DNA from: Galaxea fascicularis
Taxonomy: Eukaryota; Cnidaria; Anthozoa; Scleractinia; Euphylliidae
NCBI GenBank assembly: GCA_948470475.1
Contig: OX419338.1
Coordinates: 27,103,136-27,167,135 of the forward strand
Reading direction: 5' to 3'
DNA length: 64,000 nt
Shown: positions 46,759 to 58,164 of the stretch, piece after piece
How positions within the stretch are numbered: the first letter of the stretch is position 1
Layout of the letters: each line of letters starts with the position of its first letter
Made by a program: the position numbers and the translations under genes
The notes under the pieces: model-generated
What the model was told of the DNA's origin: nothing
The model's input: only the letters and a program-made list of their open reading frames with translations
Databases searched by the model: none

Positions 46759-47107
46759 CTGTCAAGGAGAAAACAGAGAAAAGGAAAATAGTCAGGTACA
46801 AACATTTTAAACCCGAAACACACCTCACTTGAGTTTTAATAAAAGTGGAAAACCGAGGACGACTATGATCAACATTAAACTGAACATTAGGCATGAAATT
46901 ATATTAGGACCCTTAAAGTAAACCTCTAGCGTTCTGTTCCCCACTCTTCCAGGAAAGTCCATTTCGGAAGTTGTTCAATAAATAGGCATGTGCTCTCGGT
47001 GATACAGAATTCATTTAATTACTTCAACAAACACAAAACAATGGACACCCGTTCACGCGGTCCCTCCCTTTATCCGCCCCACACCCAATTGGAAATCTGC
47101 AACTTAC

Positions 47108-47179
47108 AAGGTTGTTAACGAGGATAACGACGCAAGACTTCTGGATGAAATTGCTTTGATCAGATTGGAGCTGCAATCC
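47108..47179 (-). CDS. Receptor LRR exon 3
   Basis: A 72-nt exon, acceptor TTTATAG, donor TT|GTAAGT. One LRR: DCSSNLIKAISSRSL then SLSSLTTL. Confidence 0.8.
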
Positions 47180-47303
47180 CTATAAACAAAAATATAATCA
47201 ATCAAATGAACCGTTAATCATTGGCTCTTATATCACCATGCAGATATGAACCTGACTAAAATTTAATAGACGTCTTTCAACCATAATACGCGGTTACACT
47301 TAC

Positions 47304-47375
47304 AAAGTCTCTAGGCTTTTCATATTCTCCAAAACGCCGCCAGACAAAGTTGAAATAAAATTCACGTCAAGCTTC
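47304..47375 (-). CDS. Receptor LRR exon 2
   Basis: A 72-nt exon, acceptor TATTTAG, donor TT|GTAAGT. One LRR: KLDVNFISTLSGGVL then NMKSLETL. Confidence 0.8.
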
Positions 47376-47791
47376 CTAAATACAATACAAAGACAGAAAA
47401 ATGTTACGTGACGGCTGAATAAGACGATGAGATAAAAGCAGACAGGGTCGGCTAGCATGATAACCCGTTGGTTTAGTGTTGTACCTGGTGCAAACAACAA
47501 CTCATGTAGCCAATAAAATACTATTTCGATGTTGGGTGAGTACACAAACTAAACGTTCATCGCTGTTCTTCCCTCTTTTCTTCGTCATCAGATCGAGCTA
47601 ATGCTCTGAATCTTTCCAGGTTCTATCAAGAGCTTAATACAGATTGACTTATAGCCTAGTATTGGGCCAGCGAAGTCCGAGTCCCCCCTTGCTGGGGCTC
47701 TAAAATCATGTAGATGTTTAAGTAGGGTTAAGAAGCAGTTAACAGTATAAATATGTTGCAAACTGTCTTATTAGCAAATAATTTTACTCAC

Positions 47792-47863
47792 AAAGTTTTC
47801 AATGAATAGCAATTGCTGAATGTTCCTTCTTCTATTCTGAAAATGCGGTTTTCACTCAGGTCC
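47792..47863 (-). CDS. Receptor LRR exon 1
   Basis: A 72-nt exon, acceptor TTTCCAG, donor TT|GTGAGT. One LRR: DLSENRIFRIEEGTF then NCYSLKTL. The DLSxNxI core is canonical. Confidence 0.85.
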
Positions 47864-48604
47864 CTGGAAAAAGGTAAACTTGGGTGACCACTTATTGATG
47901 GCGTTCATAAGTTTGAGAATTATATCTTCTTTACATTGTCTTCATTAAGAAAGCACAAAACCGAGGCCAAAATAGGTAAACATGGAACTTCCTCACTACT
48001 CGTGAGCATTATTAACAATTACATTTAGGTTTTAAAACTGGCCGGGTGAAATCAAACACAAATCACTTCTGGGAGCTGTTTTTAATCGAAGCACGACACA
48101 TTTTGTCACTGCAAACAATGGGCAAGTTTGATGGGAAAGAAGCAAAACAATAAACTGACTAGATCAAATTATCAATTTACCACTCATCGGAAAAGGAAAC
48201 GAACAAACTGTACTTACATGTATTTTAACCATGAAAGGGTAAAAAATGTTTTCTTTTGTAAGTGAGAAATTTGATTCCTTTGAAATAGTCTGTCGAAAGA
48301 AAGGATTATAATAAGTGAGAAAGATTTACTCATTCTTTAAAGGTCGGAACTAACCAGAAATTATTAAAGAGAATGTCGTCGTAACTTTAACAGGTACTCG
48401 AAGTGAAACAAAGCTATTCAACCGCTCACGTTAGAACGATCAGTTGAAAACGAAAACGATGACAGCGACAGTAATAGTAAGAACGACAATGATTATAGTG
48501 ACGATCACAGAGATAATAAAAAGACACTGACGGAAACGGTAACAGTAGCAGTCACAATGAGAATGTCAGTGGCAAATAACAGTGACAGTTGTACAATTCA
48601 CACA

Positions 48605-48720
48605 GTTGTTCAACAACAACAACAACACACTTTATTCAAAATGGCGATCCGTCTAAGCACATGGTTCCCAGCATGCAATGCGCAAGGCTGGAACTAACGA
48701 GGGTAGAGATTGGCCTGACC
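48605..48720 (-). repeat. (AAC)n tract with possible LINE 3' end
   Basis: A short AAC run is followed by 'acactttattcaaaatggcg'. On the minus strand this could be the 3' end of a LINE with a GTT tail. Intronic. Weak call. Confidence 0.3.
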
Positions 48721-48832
48721 CTACAACAGTGACAATGATATTCAGGTGATATTAGCCACTGTGTCAAAATTCTACTGTAAATTCCGATTTATTTTATAAA
48801 CGTAAATAAATACCCTTTCTATATTGACTTAC

Positions 48833-48956
48833 ATTATTGCTGTGTTAGATGGAATTTTTTCCGGTACAGCAGCCAGTTCTCTTCCTTCCTTGACAGTGCT
48901 CAGCATTTCTTGAGTTTTTGACAAAATGGGAATACACTCAAGGCTGGAGGGACAAT
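48833..48956 (-). CDS. Receptor LRR N-terminal cap exon
   Basis: A 124-nt exon between TTAAAG and AAT|GTAAGT. It begins DCPSSLECIP and ends AAVPEKIPSNTAI, the Cys-containing LRRNT cap that precedes the first repeat in LGR-type receptors (VPxxIPxNT). About 20 charged residues separate the cysteines from the cap strand. It starts with two bases, completing a codon with the CUB exon, and ends with two bases completing Met with LRR 1. Confidence 0.75.
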
Positions 48957-49409
48957 CTTTAAGTAACGAAACGCAAGTTTTAACTTTCAACGCTTATCTC
49001 TAAATTGAGACGGCTATGATAAGAAACGTTATAGTCTGAATTTTAATTCAGGATTACCAGTGTTGATATATACGTTTCGAATTCTTTTGTTGTTATTGTT
49101 GTTGTTGCGATTCTGTGGTTTTGATATCAAATTTCAATTTAAACGAATTTTAAAAAACAACTTTCATTTACATCAAAGGGAAACTTTCGTCCCACATAAA
49201 AGCGCTTACAACTGTGTCTCTGTCATTTTAGTACCTAGTTGATGTTGGCCATTTTGGCTACATGCCGTAAGTAAAATTATGCTTAATATCCCTCCTTACA
49301 CGTTTCCCTTCTTACCTTCGTACTGGATGCAGTCTCTTTGGTCAGTTTTTGCTGGAGGAAAAATGTGAAGCAGATTTTTTTATTCAACTCAACTAATATA
49401 TATATTTAG

Positions 49410-51665
49410 GCAAGCCTAAAAGCGGAGCTCCACAGTTCTTTCCTTGTTGTGTGGCATTTATCGATAAAATAGAATCAATGCCAGGACTTGAGCCAGGACG
49501 CTAGTAAGGACTTCTGTATTGTGATTAAAGTTTTTTTTACTGGCCACAGCCACCATTCAAACATGTGCTAACGTACATTTTCGATTTATCATCGGTCTTT
49601 GCCATGTTGGATCAAGGGACTACATGACTATGAGCATAAACGATTATGCTTCGGCATCACAGTTTAATTACATCCGATTACATTTCAGTACAAATGGTAT
49701 GAATCTCTAAACTATAGATGAACAGTCCCAGTGTCTTACTTTTAAATCCAACATCAGAAACGGTTATGTGCTTTAGCTGAGTCACAATTTTCTAACATGT
49801 ATCGTTGACATTTTAACCCCAACAAACCGAAATATTCCACAACAAAACAAAATGTTAAAACCCCAAAGTGGGTACTCTTCGACATCACCCGAAAAAGAAG
49901 ATCAGTACTTTAATCGCCTTGTTTTGACTATTTTATGGCGTCATTTTTGTGAGCTATAAGAGTAAAGACGATAAAAAACTGCCGTCGGTAACACCGAAAA
50001 ACATTAAGCGAAAATGACTTTTAAATAACTTTTCGTTGTGAAAAGTGAGTGCGGCACGATAAGCCATGAATCAACTCAGGTGATCAACTGGTTTTATTCT
50101 TGACTTCGATCAATTACAAATATTGCAAACTACAAACCTTGACTACAAGTCGTGGGCGGTATGATTTTTTTCAACACTGTTAATGACAACATCTGATTGG
50201 CAATAACAACAGATAAACAAATCGGTTTCAGAAAAACATTTGTCAATTAACACTGAATTAAGGACGGAGTTTTTACTGCAATTAGCCTTTTAGTCTGCAA
50301 TTTTTTAAGTAACAACGAGAATTAATGTGAGGAACAACATATTGCTGGCATTTCGAATGCTGCAGCTGTTAAAAATCGTGTTTACTTTTGGAAAGGAGTT
50401 GTCGCTCTTTGCGAGAGTTTTGCAAATGTATAACCGACCGGACTTCGCTTGGCTTTTCTTCAACAAATTTTATGCCCCAAAATGAGCGACAGCAGGAAAA
50501 AACGAAACGTTTTAGGATCCAAGATGAAATATTGGATAGAAAACATTTGAAAAAAACAAGAAACCAAACCAATTTGAGATGGAAGCGTGAAAACAACAAA
50601 ACGTAAGAAAAAAGAAACCGATGCGAATGTCTATTCGACGTTTCTCGTACAAATCGGAAAAAATAAGACAAGTAACAAACCGAGACAAATCGCTATTCAA
50701 TTTTCTTGGCATAAATGTCCATATAAAAGACAAAACAGTACTAACCTGCGCACAGTTTAAGTCAGTCAACAATCACTCCGAACGCAGAGCTTAAGCAGAA
50801 GCGGTCATTTCACACAAAAGTAAGTCTTATTACTTCTCATGCCTGTCAAGGAAGCTTGTTCAATTAAGGATTTTAGCAGCAAAACCGTCCAGTTTAATAC
50901 ACAGCAAGGTCCGAAGACAGCGAATAATTACTGATTCAGAAACCTTGCCAGACCACACGATCTTTTCTCTTCGTGCAAGCTTATGCAGGCAAACACGGGG
51001 AAAAGCTGAAACTTCCTGACACTTGGTAATGTTTTTACAGCTTGACAAGAGACGCTCTCTTTTTCGAATTCCTCACGATAATTTCGTCTCTTTTCTCGAG
51101 CTTTTTGTTGTTCTTTCTCCTGTTGCTCGTCAGTACGATTCAGTCTGTTTACTTGAGCCCTTTCTTATTCTTTCTCCCGTTGCTCGACAGTACAATTCAG
51201 CCGGTTTGCTCGTGCTTTTTCTCCCGCTGTTTGTCACTGATACTCTGCCTGTTTACTCGTGCCCTTTCTTGTTCTTTCTCCCGCTGTTTGTCACTGATAT
51301 TCCGCCAACGAATAGACAAAACTGACTTTGTTTTAAAACTGTCTTCAAAATTTGGCCATGCAATTTCCCGCCACAAAAACGCGGGTTGAGAACTGCGTGT
51401 ATGGGCAACTGATCTTTCCAAAAACAGTCCATATGGAAGCGCGCCTACCTGCGAGCTTGCACACGAAAGGGTTAACTGGAGTATCACATTTGACTTTGGC
51501 TTACATGATGGGGTGGACGTACGTACGGTCGGACGGACGGTCGGTCGGTCGGTCGGTGGTACGATGACGTCATAACCAAAATTTCTCGGATGGATGGGTT
51601 ACCATATTTTCTTAGCAATAGTGCGCCGCGCGCGCGCGCCTTCGGCGCGCGCGGAGCTCCGCTAC
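49410..51665 (+). repeat. Mid-size repeat family, copy B (longest)
   Basis: About 2.25 kb, sharing 'agcggagctcc' in inverted orientation at its two ends. The left part matches copy A and the inverted copy C. The right part holds a 57-bp minisatellite (51220-51300), a run of ggtc/gtac units (51510-51560) and a 25-base CG-alternating tract (51625-51650) before the terminal 'gcggagctccgctac'. It lies in the intron between the LRR cap and CUB exons. No transposase is recognised, so it is probably a non-autonomous DNA element. Confidence 0.6.
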
Positions 51666-52193
51666 AAATAACATGGAGTTTAAAAGTGACCTAATTTATC
51701 GAGTGAGATAAGTGCGTGGTCTATGTCATTTGCCACTAAAGGTGAAAACTGAAAATGTTACCTTGAAAGTGTATAAATAAATGTTCAACCACGTAGCAAA
51801 ATTCCCCAGTCTGGAAATTGAGCTTTGAGTCTTTTGCAATCTTTTTGTATTTTCCTTTTCCTCCCTTTTCTTTCTGGATTAGTTTATTTCAATTCTTCTG
51901 ATTCTTCTTGCATGCCCGACGAATGTTCATATCAGTGACACAGGCAAGGTTAAAGGTCAACAAAATCTGGTCTCACGTAATTCTCCCTTCTAATCGTTTC
52001 TATTGAAACGTCGTTGTCCGTGGATTAACCAGGGGTAGGGGTCCGTGATTTACCTTAAGCTTGCTGCATACTATTCCCTCCAGTCTTAGTTAATCAGTTC
52101 CCCAGTTGAAAGATCAAGTGAATTTGGAAGAGCCAAGTGTTTGTTGAATTAAGGTAGTTGCGCGTGCATACTCGCCTGAATGAGACCGCTTAC

Positions 52194-52538
52194 CTTTCCA
52201 AGAAGTGTAATGAAGTTTCAACCCAGACCTTGTGATGTTGGCATTGCTGACAAATGTTATTTCGAGAACATTTGAAAGCGATTCGAGAAAAGCTGGAAAT
52301 CGTTGTCCACAATATCTTCCTATCTTTCTCCTTGCTTTAGCCTGCCCACTATGAATCTCTATAAAATCGTTTTGGCAGGAGGGATGCTCCTCTAATTGGA
52401 ATTCCAAGAATCGTAGCTTTATAACGTTTCCTTGGGGCACACTGATTATCCAGCGGCAGCGTGATAGAGGAGGGTAGTAACCGGGATAGTGTGGGGAGAA
52501 AATGTAGCCTGATGCGTTGGTAAAGTTTCTGTTGCATT
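52194..52538 (-). CDS. Receptor CUB-domain exon
   Basis: A 345-nt exon, acceptor TGCTTCAG, donor AAAG|GTAAGC, encodes one whole CUB domain of about 114 residues. It has four cysteines in canonical places (ECNRNFT, SRCRW, PSCQND, RYCGQR), the opening GYIFSPHYPGYYPP and the closing SGLKLHYTSW. CUB domains bind extracellular ligands or calcium-dependent partners. Its phase fits MAM exon 2 upstream (GAA codon across the junction) and the LRR cap downstream (GAT codon). Confidence 0.9.
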
Positions 52539-52593
52539 CTGAAGCAAAATAAAAAACGATAAAAATTAGCTGCAGCTATTACAAATTACAAAC

Positions 52594-53226
52594 TAGAGTG
52601 GAATCCCATCAATACGACCACCGTTGGGCCATGGAAATTTGGTCTTATTAATTTGGGATGGTCGTCGTATTAACGGAGTATGGCCATTGTTGCAATACGT
52701 CTTGAAACTATACCTTTAATTCCATGATGAATCAACTTATTTTTACACGGTTAAGGAGGCTCGAAAGGGTTTCTCGTTGATGCAGTGTTTGCGGAACGAT
52801 GAAAGATTACAAAGACAGATATTCAATGGTGTGGGCAAACTGTCTCCTTGTGACTACATTGTTGGGCTATACTTTAAGGGTACTTGTGGCGTCATATCAG
52901 TTACTATGGTAACGCGTCAGGTCCACAAAAAGGTCTTCTAATTTCAGTTTTTGTAAAATATCTGAAAAACTAACTTGGGGACCTACCGTTTTTATTTCTT
53001 TGTTCGAAAGCTCCCTAAATTCTTAAACTTTTGTTAAATTTTGACAAAAAGTTATCTAGCAGAATTTAATATATTACAAAAAAAAGGGAAAAAAAACGCG
53101 TCAGTATGGCTTACAGAAAATTGTGCTCGATAAAGAAAACAACGACTGAGGACCACAAAAGGTGGCTGTTTGTTCGGGGAACAGGAAAAGGTTGTAACGG
53201 GATGGTCGTATCGTGAGGTTCTACTG
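52594..53226. mobile_element. Non-autonomous DNA element with about 28-bp diverged TIRs
   Basis: The left end gagtggaatcccatcaatac and the inverse of the right end (cagtagaacctcacgatacg) align over about 28 bp, both followed by gaccac/gaccatc. CAGT-type termini suggest Tc1/mariner-pogo relatives. The interior (52752-53125) recurs inverted at 61095-61470. Intronic (MAM exon 2 to CUB). Confidence 0.45.
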
Positions 53227-53408
53227 CAGCATTGAAAATTTAGTCAAGTTTACCTGAATTCTTAGTGGTTGGCATCCAGTTCTAGAGTTAAAATTGCTTT
53301 GAGATCTTTGGAATTAAAGTGTGCGTATTGTTACTTTTATGACTTTATGTTAATAAAAATAACTAATACTTCGTAACTTTTATGATAATCAAGTGATCGC
53401 TTTAGTAC

Positions 53409-53514
53409 CTTCTGTTACTCTAAAGGGGAAAGAAAGGCAGTATTCTTTATCGATGTGAATACTTCTAACGCTGACATAACCAGGTTCATTGGCCAGATCT
53501 GCTTCAAAAGAAAC
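53409..53514 (-). CDS. Receptor MAM-domain exon, C-terminal part
   Basis: A 106-nt exon, acceptor TTCTTCAG, donor GAAG|GTACTA. It encodes VSFEADLANEPGYVSVRSIHIDKEYC split over two strands, the usual end of a MAM domain (FEa...G-ialDdi-f--g-C). Phase 0 at the start joins exon 54097-54374; the single trailing base completes a Glu codon with the CUB exon. Confidence 0.8.
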
Positions 53515-54096
53515 CTGAAGAAAGCAAAAAAAACTGAGTTGGAAATTTTAATTATTGAGGCTTGCAGTTTAATTAGTTAGGTTGCCAGTTAGGTGGCTTT
53601 TCGATACCACCAAATTTTCACGGCCTTTAACCTGCTGCAGAACAACAAGCCTCTCAGTGTAGAAGATGAATAGTGAATGATATGTCAGAATATTAATATG
53701 TTACAACAATTTTGTTTTGACGTAAACTTCACAAACGATATCTACTAGTTTGAATGCAATTTAGTAGTATACCATGGAGTATCCTACAAGTCTCTCTTAT
53801 CAGTCTCTTTGTATACACCCTTTTAGGTTGTGCTTTCCGGAGAGTGACAGAGACTCCACAATCTTCTTTCTACACCAAGTACAACAAAAGTTACGAATTA
53901 CAATGTCAAAATTTGATTTTTTTGTGGACATCGCTCTTCAAAGTCAACAATGAAAAAGCAAACTAATGCTAATAAAATGAAGGACACTCTTGTTCACTAT
54001 CAATCGAGGCTCTTAAGAAGAATAAGCATTCTATTTTAAAATAAGCTTCATCACAATCCCTGCATTTCAGGATTACAAAAACGTGAAATTACTTAC

Positions 54097-54374
54097 TTGA
54101 TACTTTGTTACACTTGGTACAGCTACCTTTCCCTCTTTCCAGGTTTCATTCGTATTGTTGGATTCACTCACTGCCCACATTAACCTCCTCGCTTGGTGTT
54201 TCAGGTCCAATTGCTGGTAAAAACGAAGAACTCGTGTCCCAGGGCCATACATGAGATATCTGAACCGCACACAGACAAAGGGGCTATCATTTGATCGCTC
54301 ATACATCGGGCTTTCAAATACCGATGCTTGAGTTGAATGGGAAGTACCGTTACCAAATGCCACGTATCGGTAGC
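54097..54374 (-). CDS. Receptor MAM-domain exon, central part
   Basis: A 278-nt exon, acceptor CTTTAAG, donor CAA|GTAAGT. It encodes GYRYVAFGNGTSHS, ASVFESP, CVRFRYLMYGPGTRVLRFY, LMWAVSES and WKEGKVAVPSVTKYQ, all MAM signatures (CLrFwYhMyG-g-G-L, W--g-v-i----yQ). The usual first 35-40 residues of MAM are absent. Phase fits the FN2 exon directly, so either the domain is N-terminally short or one exon was missed in the repeat-filled intron. MAM domains mediate extracellular adhesion and oligomerisation. Confidence 0.8.
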
Positions 54375-54440
54375 CTTAAAGAAGGGGAAAAGGGTAGTTT
54401 AGTACAATTTGCTGAGATTCAAAGACAAATACCTCTTCCG

Positions 54441-54586
54441 TCATCACTACCACTACCACTAACACTACCACTACCACTACCACTGCCACTGCCACTGCCA
54501 CTGCCACTACGACTATTCGAATACCACTACTACTATCACTACCAATGCCATTGTTACTACCACTGCGCGCGCTGCTGCTGCTTCTC

Positions 54587-54638
<52 letters not shown>

Positions 54639-54660
54639 TACCACCACCAACACCACCACC
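54441..54660. repeat. CCACTA/CCACTG and CTA microsatellite tract
   Basis: Hexamer CCACTA/CCACTG repeats grade into (CTA)n at about 54590-54640. The long Leu/Tyr frames here are artefacts. Confidence 0.9.
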
Positions 54661-54683
54661 ACTGATATTTCAAAAACGCCCAA

Positions 54684-54935
54684 GGAAATCCGTTTACACA
54701 AACTTTAAAATAGGCACCGAACCAATTCAAATTGTTCAAGAATACACCTATTTAGGTACACCTTTAACTCCAACAGGAATCTTTACTCTCGCACAAAAAC
54801 ACTTAAAAGAAAAAGCTCTACACGCCTTCTCTGGTATACGAAAACAACCTCTTTTTTTATAGACTTAATCTCAATACTGCATCACAGATTTTTGACACGA
54901 TGATATTTCCGATCTTAAGCTACAACAGTTAGGTA
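54684..54935 (+). pseudogene. CR1/Jockey-type LINE RT fragment
   Basis: The frame reads FKIGTEPIQIVQEYTYLGTP, then FTLAQKHLKEKALHAFSGI, and after a frameshift LNTASQIFDTMIFPILSYN. This is the post-catalytic thumb region of a non-LTR RT (YLG box, then dtmI-PiL-Y). It is only about 250 bp long. It abuts the (CTA)n tract and lies in the MAM-FN2 intron. Confidence 0.5.
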
Positions 54936-55639
54936 TGGGAATAGCACTGAACCGGCTTGGTTCAGCGCGGTTGCAAAGCAAGATATGCGATGGTGAGCGA
55001 CAACGACAAAAGGTAGTTTTGGGAGTTCTTCTCTCTTTGCTGGCGTTGATAACTGCCTTTCAGCATCAATTGGCCATTATTTACAAGTTGATATTTCAAC
55101 CACATCAACAACGAGCTTTGATTCTCCAACTAAACCACTTCACTTTTCCCAGGAAGAGAAAAGTTACCACCGGTGGCAGAGTGATCAAGGCAGGTATCAT
55201 TCTACAGTCACAGGTACAGGTCACTGTTTTGTCGATTGATAACTAAGCCAAACAGTTTCATCACGATCTAAAAATAAACTTTGGATAGTGATTAGGGATA
55301 GGAGACACTTTTGGGCTTGTTTATTTATCTGTAGCACTGTGACTTGTACTTTGACCTGTGGACAGTGACCTGCAAACGAAACCTGCTGAGTGATCAACAC
55401 TCGGAAGGTTTCTTTTGCAGGTCACATTCTGCGCTGGGGTAGTGCTAAAGACAACGAAATCCGTTGAATCTGCTGAATTCAAAAATTCACTATTTCTCGA
55501 CCGTTTTTTTTTTTCATTTCCGGTCAATCTAATGCATAGCAGTCCCCCGGCGCAGTGATGTGCATGTGAACAAAATGACCATCCCTACCCATGTAACTGC
55601 CGCATGTAAGCAGCCGCGGTCACTAAGCCAGGACATTTG

Positions 55640-57965
55640 AATCGTGTGTCCAGTCCAAACGCATCCTCGGAGACCCAGGGGCGGATAGTCGGGATGAGAC
55701 GAAGATCGAAAGTGAGCGAAAGTTTGTTTGGCGAGCGGGAGAGCCCCTGGGCACATATCTTTAACGGACCAGTTCCAGAACCCATTCAAATCCATCTTTC
55801 TGATTGGGCACACATTTTGTGGCATTGTATTTTTTGTGCCCAATCGGCGATCAGTATAGATCGCGCTCTTTTTCGTGACGCCTTATACGGACGAGGAAAT
55901 GTGAAAATTTGCTGGCGGCCATATGTTCAGTGAAGTGTCATTGGGGGAAAGGGGTACACAAAAGCCAGAAGCCTACAAATTTTACCTGTACTCAACCAAA
56001 AAGTACTTGCAAGGAACTCGGCAAATGATCGCAGGTATCGTTAACGTACGCGAGGACGTCTTGCTTGTGCATTGTACGCTTGAGCTTATGTCTTGAAAAA
56101 ATTAAAGTCGGCCACACATCGTGGTTGTTTGATGTGAGCTGTTTTTCTGGTTTGCTTTAATTTTTCGGACAGTGGGCCACTCCTGGAACGTTTGCTACTG
56201 CCTACTTCGATGCCCGCACCCAAACTAAAGTTGAATTATGATTGTGGTATTGTGAAAAATCTTTCAGTGTGCAGATTTTTTGCTGATATCTGTTGACCGA
56301 AGGGGTACACAAAAACTGAAGATTGCTCCTGTGATAATCCCTGATAGTTCTTCGCATGGTGCCTTGCACAAGCTTTTCATTGGCATGAACTTTACTGATT
56401 AAGCTTACAGAAGTTCAGTCAAAAGATTAATTTTAAGTTTTGAAAACCGATGTATTTTTAAAGGGTTTTGTTGGACGTTTCTGGAGACCTTCAGACTGTG
56501 CTGCTTTTTACATAAAAGTTGCAAACTTTCAAATTCAACAGTTTGCAAGTTTAATTTTGTGTGTGAGCTCGATAAAACAATTGATTGCAGTTTCGTATAT
56601 TTGCTGTGAGTGCATGGAGTTGTGGAGCTCACTTCCCACAAGACCACATCAATTCCAGATAACTAGGGAACCCAGGACTTTCAGTTTCTCTCATATTTAA
56701 AACCAAAAAGGGATTGTAATTTTCTTTATTTTATTTTATTTGACAGTGCACGTGAGGCATAATATCTTTTGGTATCATGGTGACTAGTCTGGCAGACTCA
56801 GGGGTCTTTAAGTTTTATAGTAGCTACAGCTGTATTTAGGTGACTTGCAGTAGGTGACTTGTGAGAATTTGAAAACATGGAAAGATTTTCACTCAGGGGA
56901 AAATCAGAGGGTGAAAATTTAATGGAGCCAGTCTTTGGCCAGCTGCTAGCACTTCCGGAGAAACTTATGCTCTGCTAAATGTATTGCCAATGCATGTACC
57001 CAGAAAGATGAAATTCCACCCTCGCATTCAGAGGCAGTATCAAATTCAAAATCCATCGTAAAATGTGATTGACCATCTATTACTTTTTGGTCTTTCGCTT
57101 TTCTTTCCTCCAGATAAGCAGCTTTCAAGTTAATTGACATCAACCACTCACCCTGGTCTCCCGGCCATGATTGCCGTTATTAAAAAGTGGAGAGACCACC
57201 AGGTCAAACGGATTATCTGGGAATTTGTGCCCTGAGCTATGCAAAGATTTCGAAATTATTTGATTACCTCACATGGAAGAACAGAAAGACTTTCTTCCAT
57301 GAATTCTCACGGTCTCGCTCGAAATTCAGCCGACAAGTGATGATGATGTAAAACTCGAAGGTCAATTGCAAGGTTCGATTTCGCGAAAATACTCGCCCGA
57401 CCGTCACCGCCTGCATATGTACCCCAGAAAAAAGTTCATACCAAACAACCACGATATGTGGCCGACTTTAATACAAGACATAAGTTCTAAGCTTAAGCTT
57501 ACAATAATGTACATTGAAGACGTCCTCGCCAAGCTAACGATACCTGCAATCATTTGTCACGTCGAGGTCCTTCAAGTACTTTTTGGGTGAGTACAGGTAA
57601 AATTTGTAGGCTTCTGGCTTTTGTGTACCCCTTTCCCCCAAAACTTTCCTCGTATAACACCGTGTAAGACGGGAGAGATTGAACATATGGCCGCCAGCAA
57701 ATTTCACATTTCCTCATCCGTATAAGGCGTCACGAAAAATAGCGTGATCTATACTGATCGCCGATTGGGCACAAAAAATACAATGCCACAAAATTTGTGC
57801 CCAATCAGAAAGACGGGTGAGAATGGGTTCTGGAACTGGTCCGTTAAAGATATGTGCCCAGGGGCTCTCCCGCTCGCTAAACAAACTTTCGCAATTCCCG
57901 AAGTTCGTCTCATCCCGACTATCTGCCCCTGGGTCTCCCAGGATGGTCCAAACGGATCACGCATC
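55640..57965. repeat. Long inverted repeat, arms about 500 bp
   Basis: Bases 55640-56140 and 57427-57965 are inverted copies with many matching blocks. Examples are 'agacccaggggcggatagtc', 'gatcgccgattgggcacaaa', 'ggcggccatatgttc' and 'gtcggccac(a)catcgtgg' on one arm. A spacer of about 1.3 kb with no recognised gene separates them. Likely a long-TIR DNA transposon lacking its coding region. It lies in the MAM-FN2 intron. Confidence 0.7.
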
Positions 57966-58164
57966 ATGTAGTACCCAAATTGGTCAAATTTGAGCGATGA
58001 AACGAGTGATTCCCCGTTCGTGTTGGTCGAAATTTCGGGCAAGTTGGCGAAGAAAGAAAGGAAATTTATCTACGCGGCTGCTGCTGGTGATTTGAAGCGC
58101 ATACTCCGCTTTTTTGGGAATTTATTGGCCTTCGCACGCCGACTGGTTTGATCTCGAGCACCCT

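Noticed and set aside
50369..50671. Conserved frame shared by repeat copies B and C
   Set aside because: Similarity follows the DNA repeat; the frames are on different relative positions with stops and no domain.
54441..54701. Long poly-Leu, poly-Val and poly-Tyr frames
   Set aside because: They are translations of CTA/CCACTA microsatellites.
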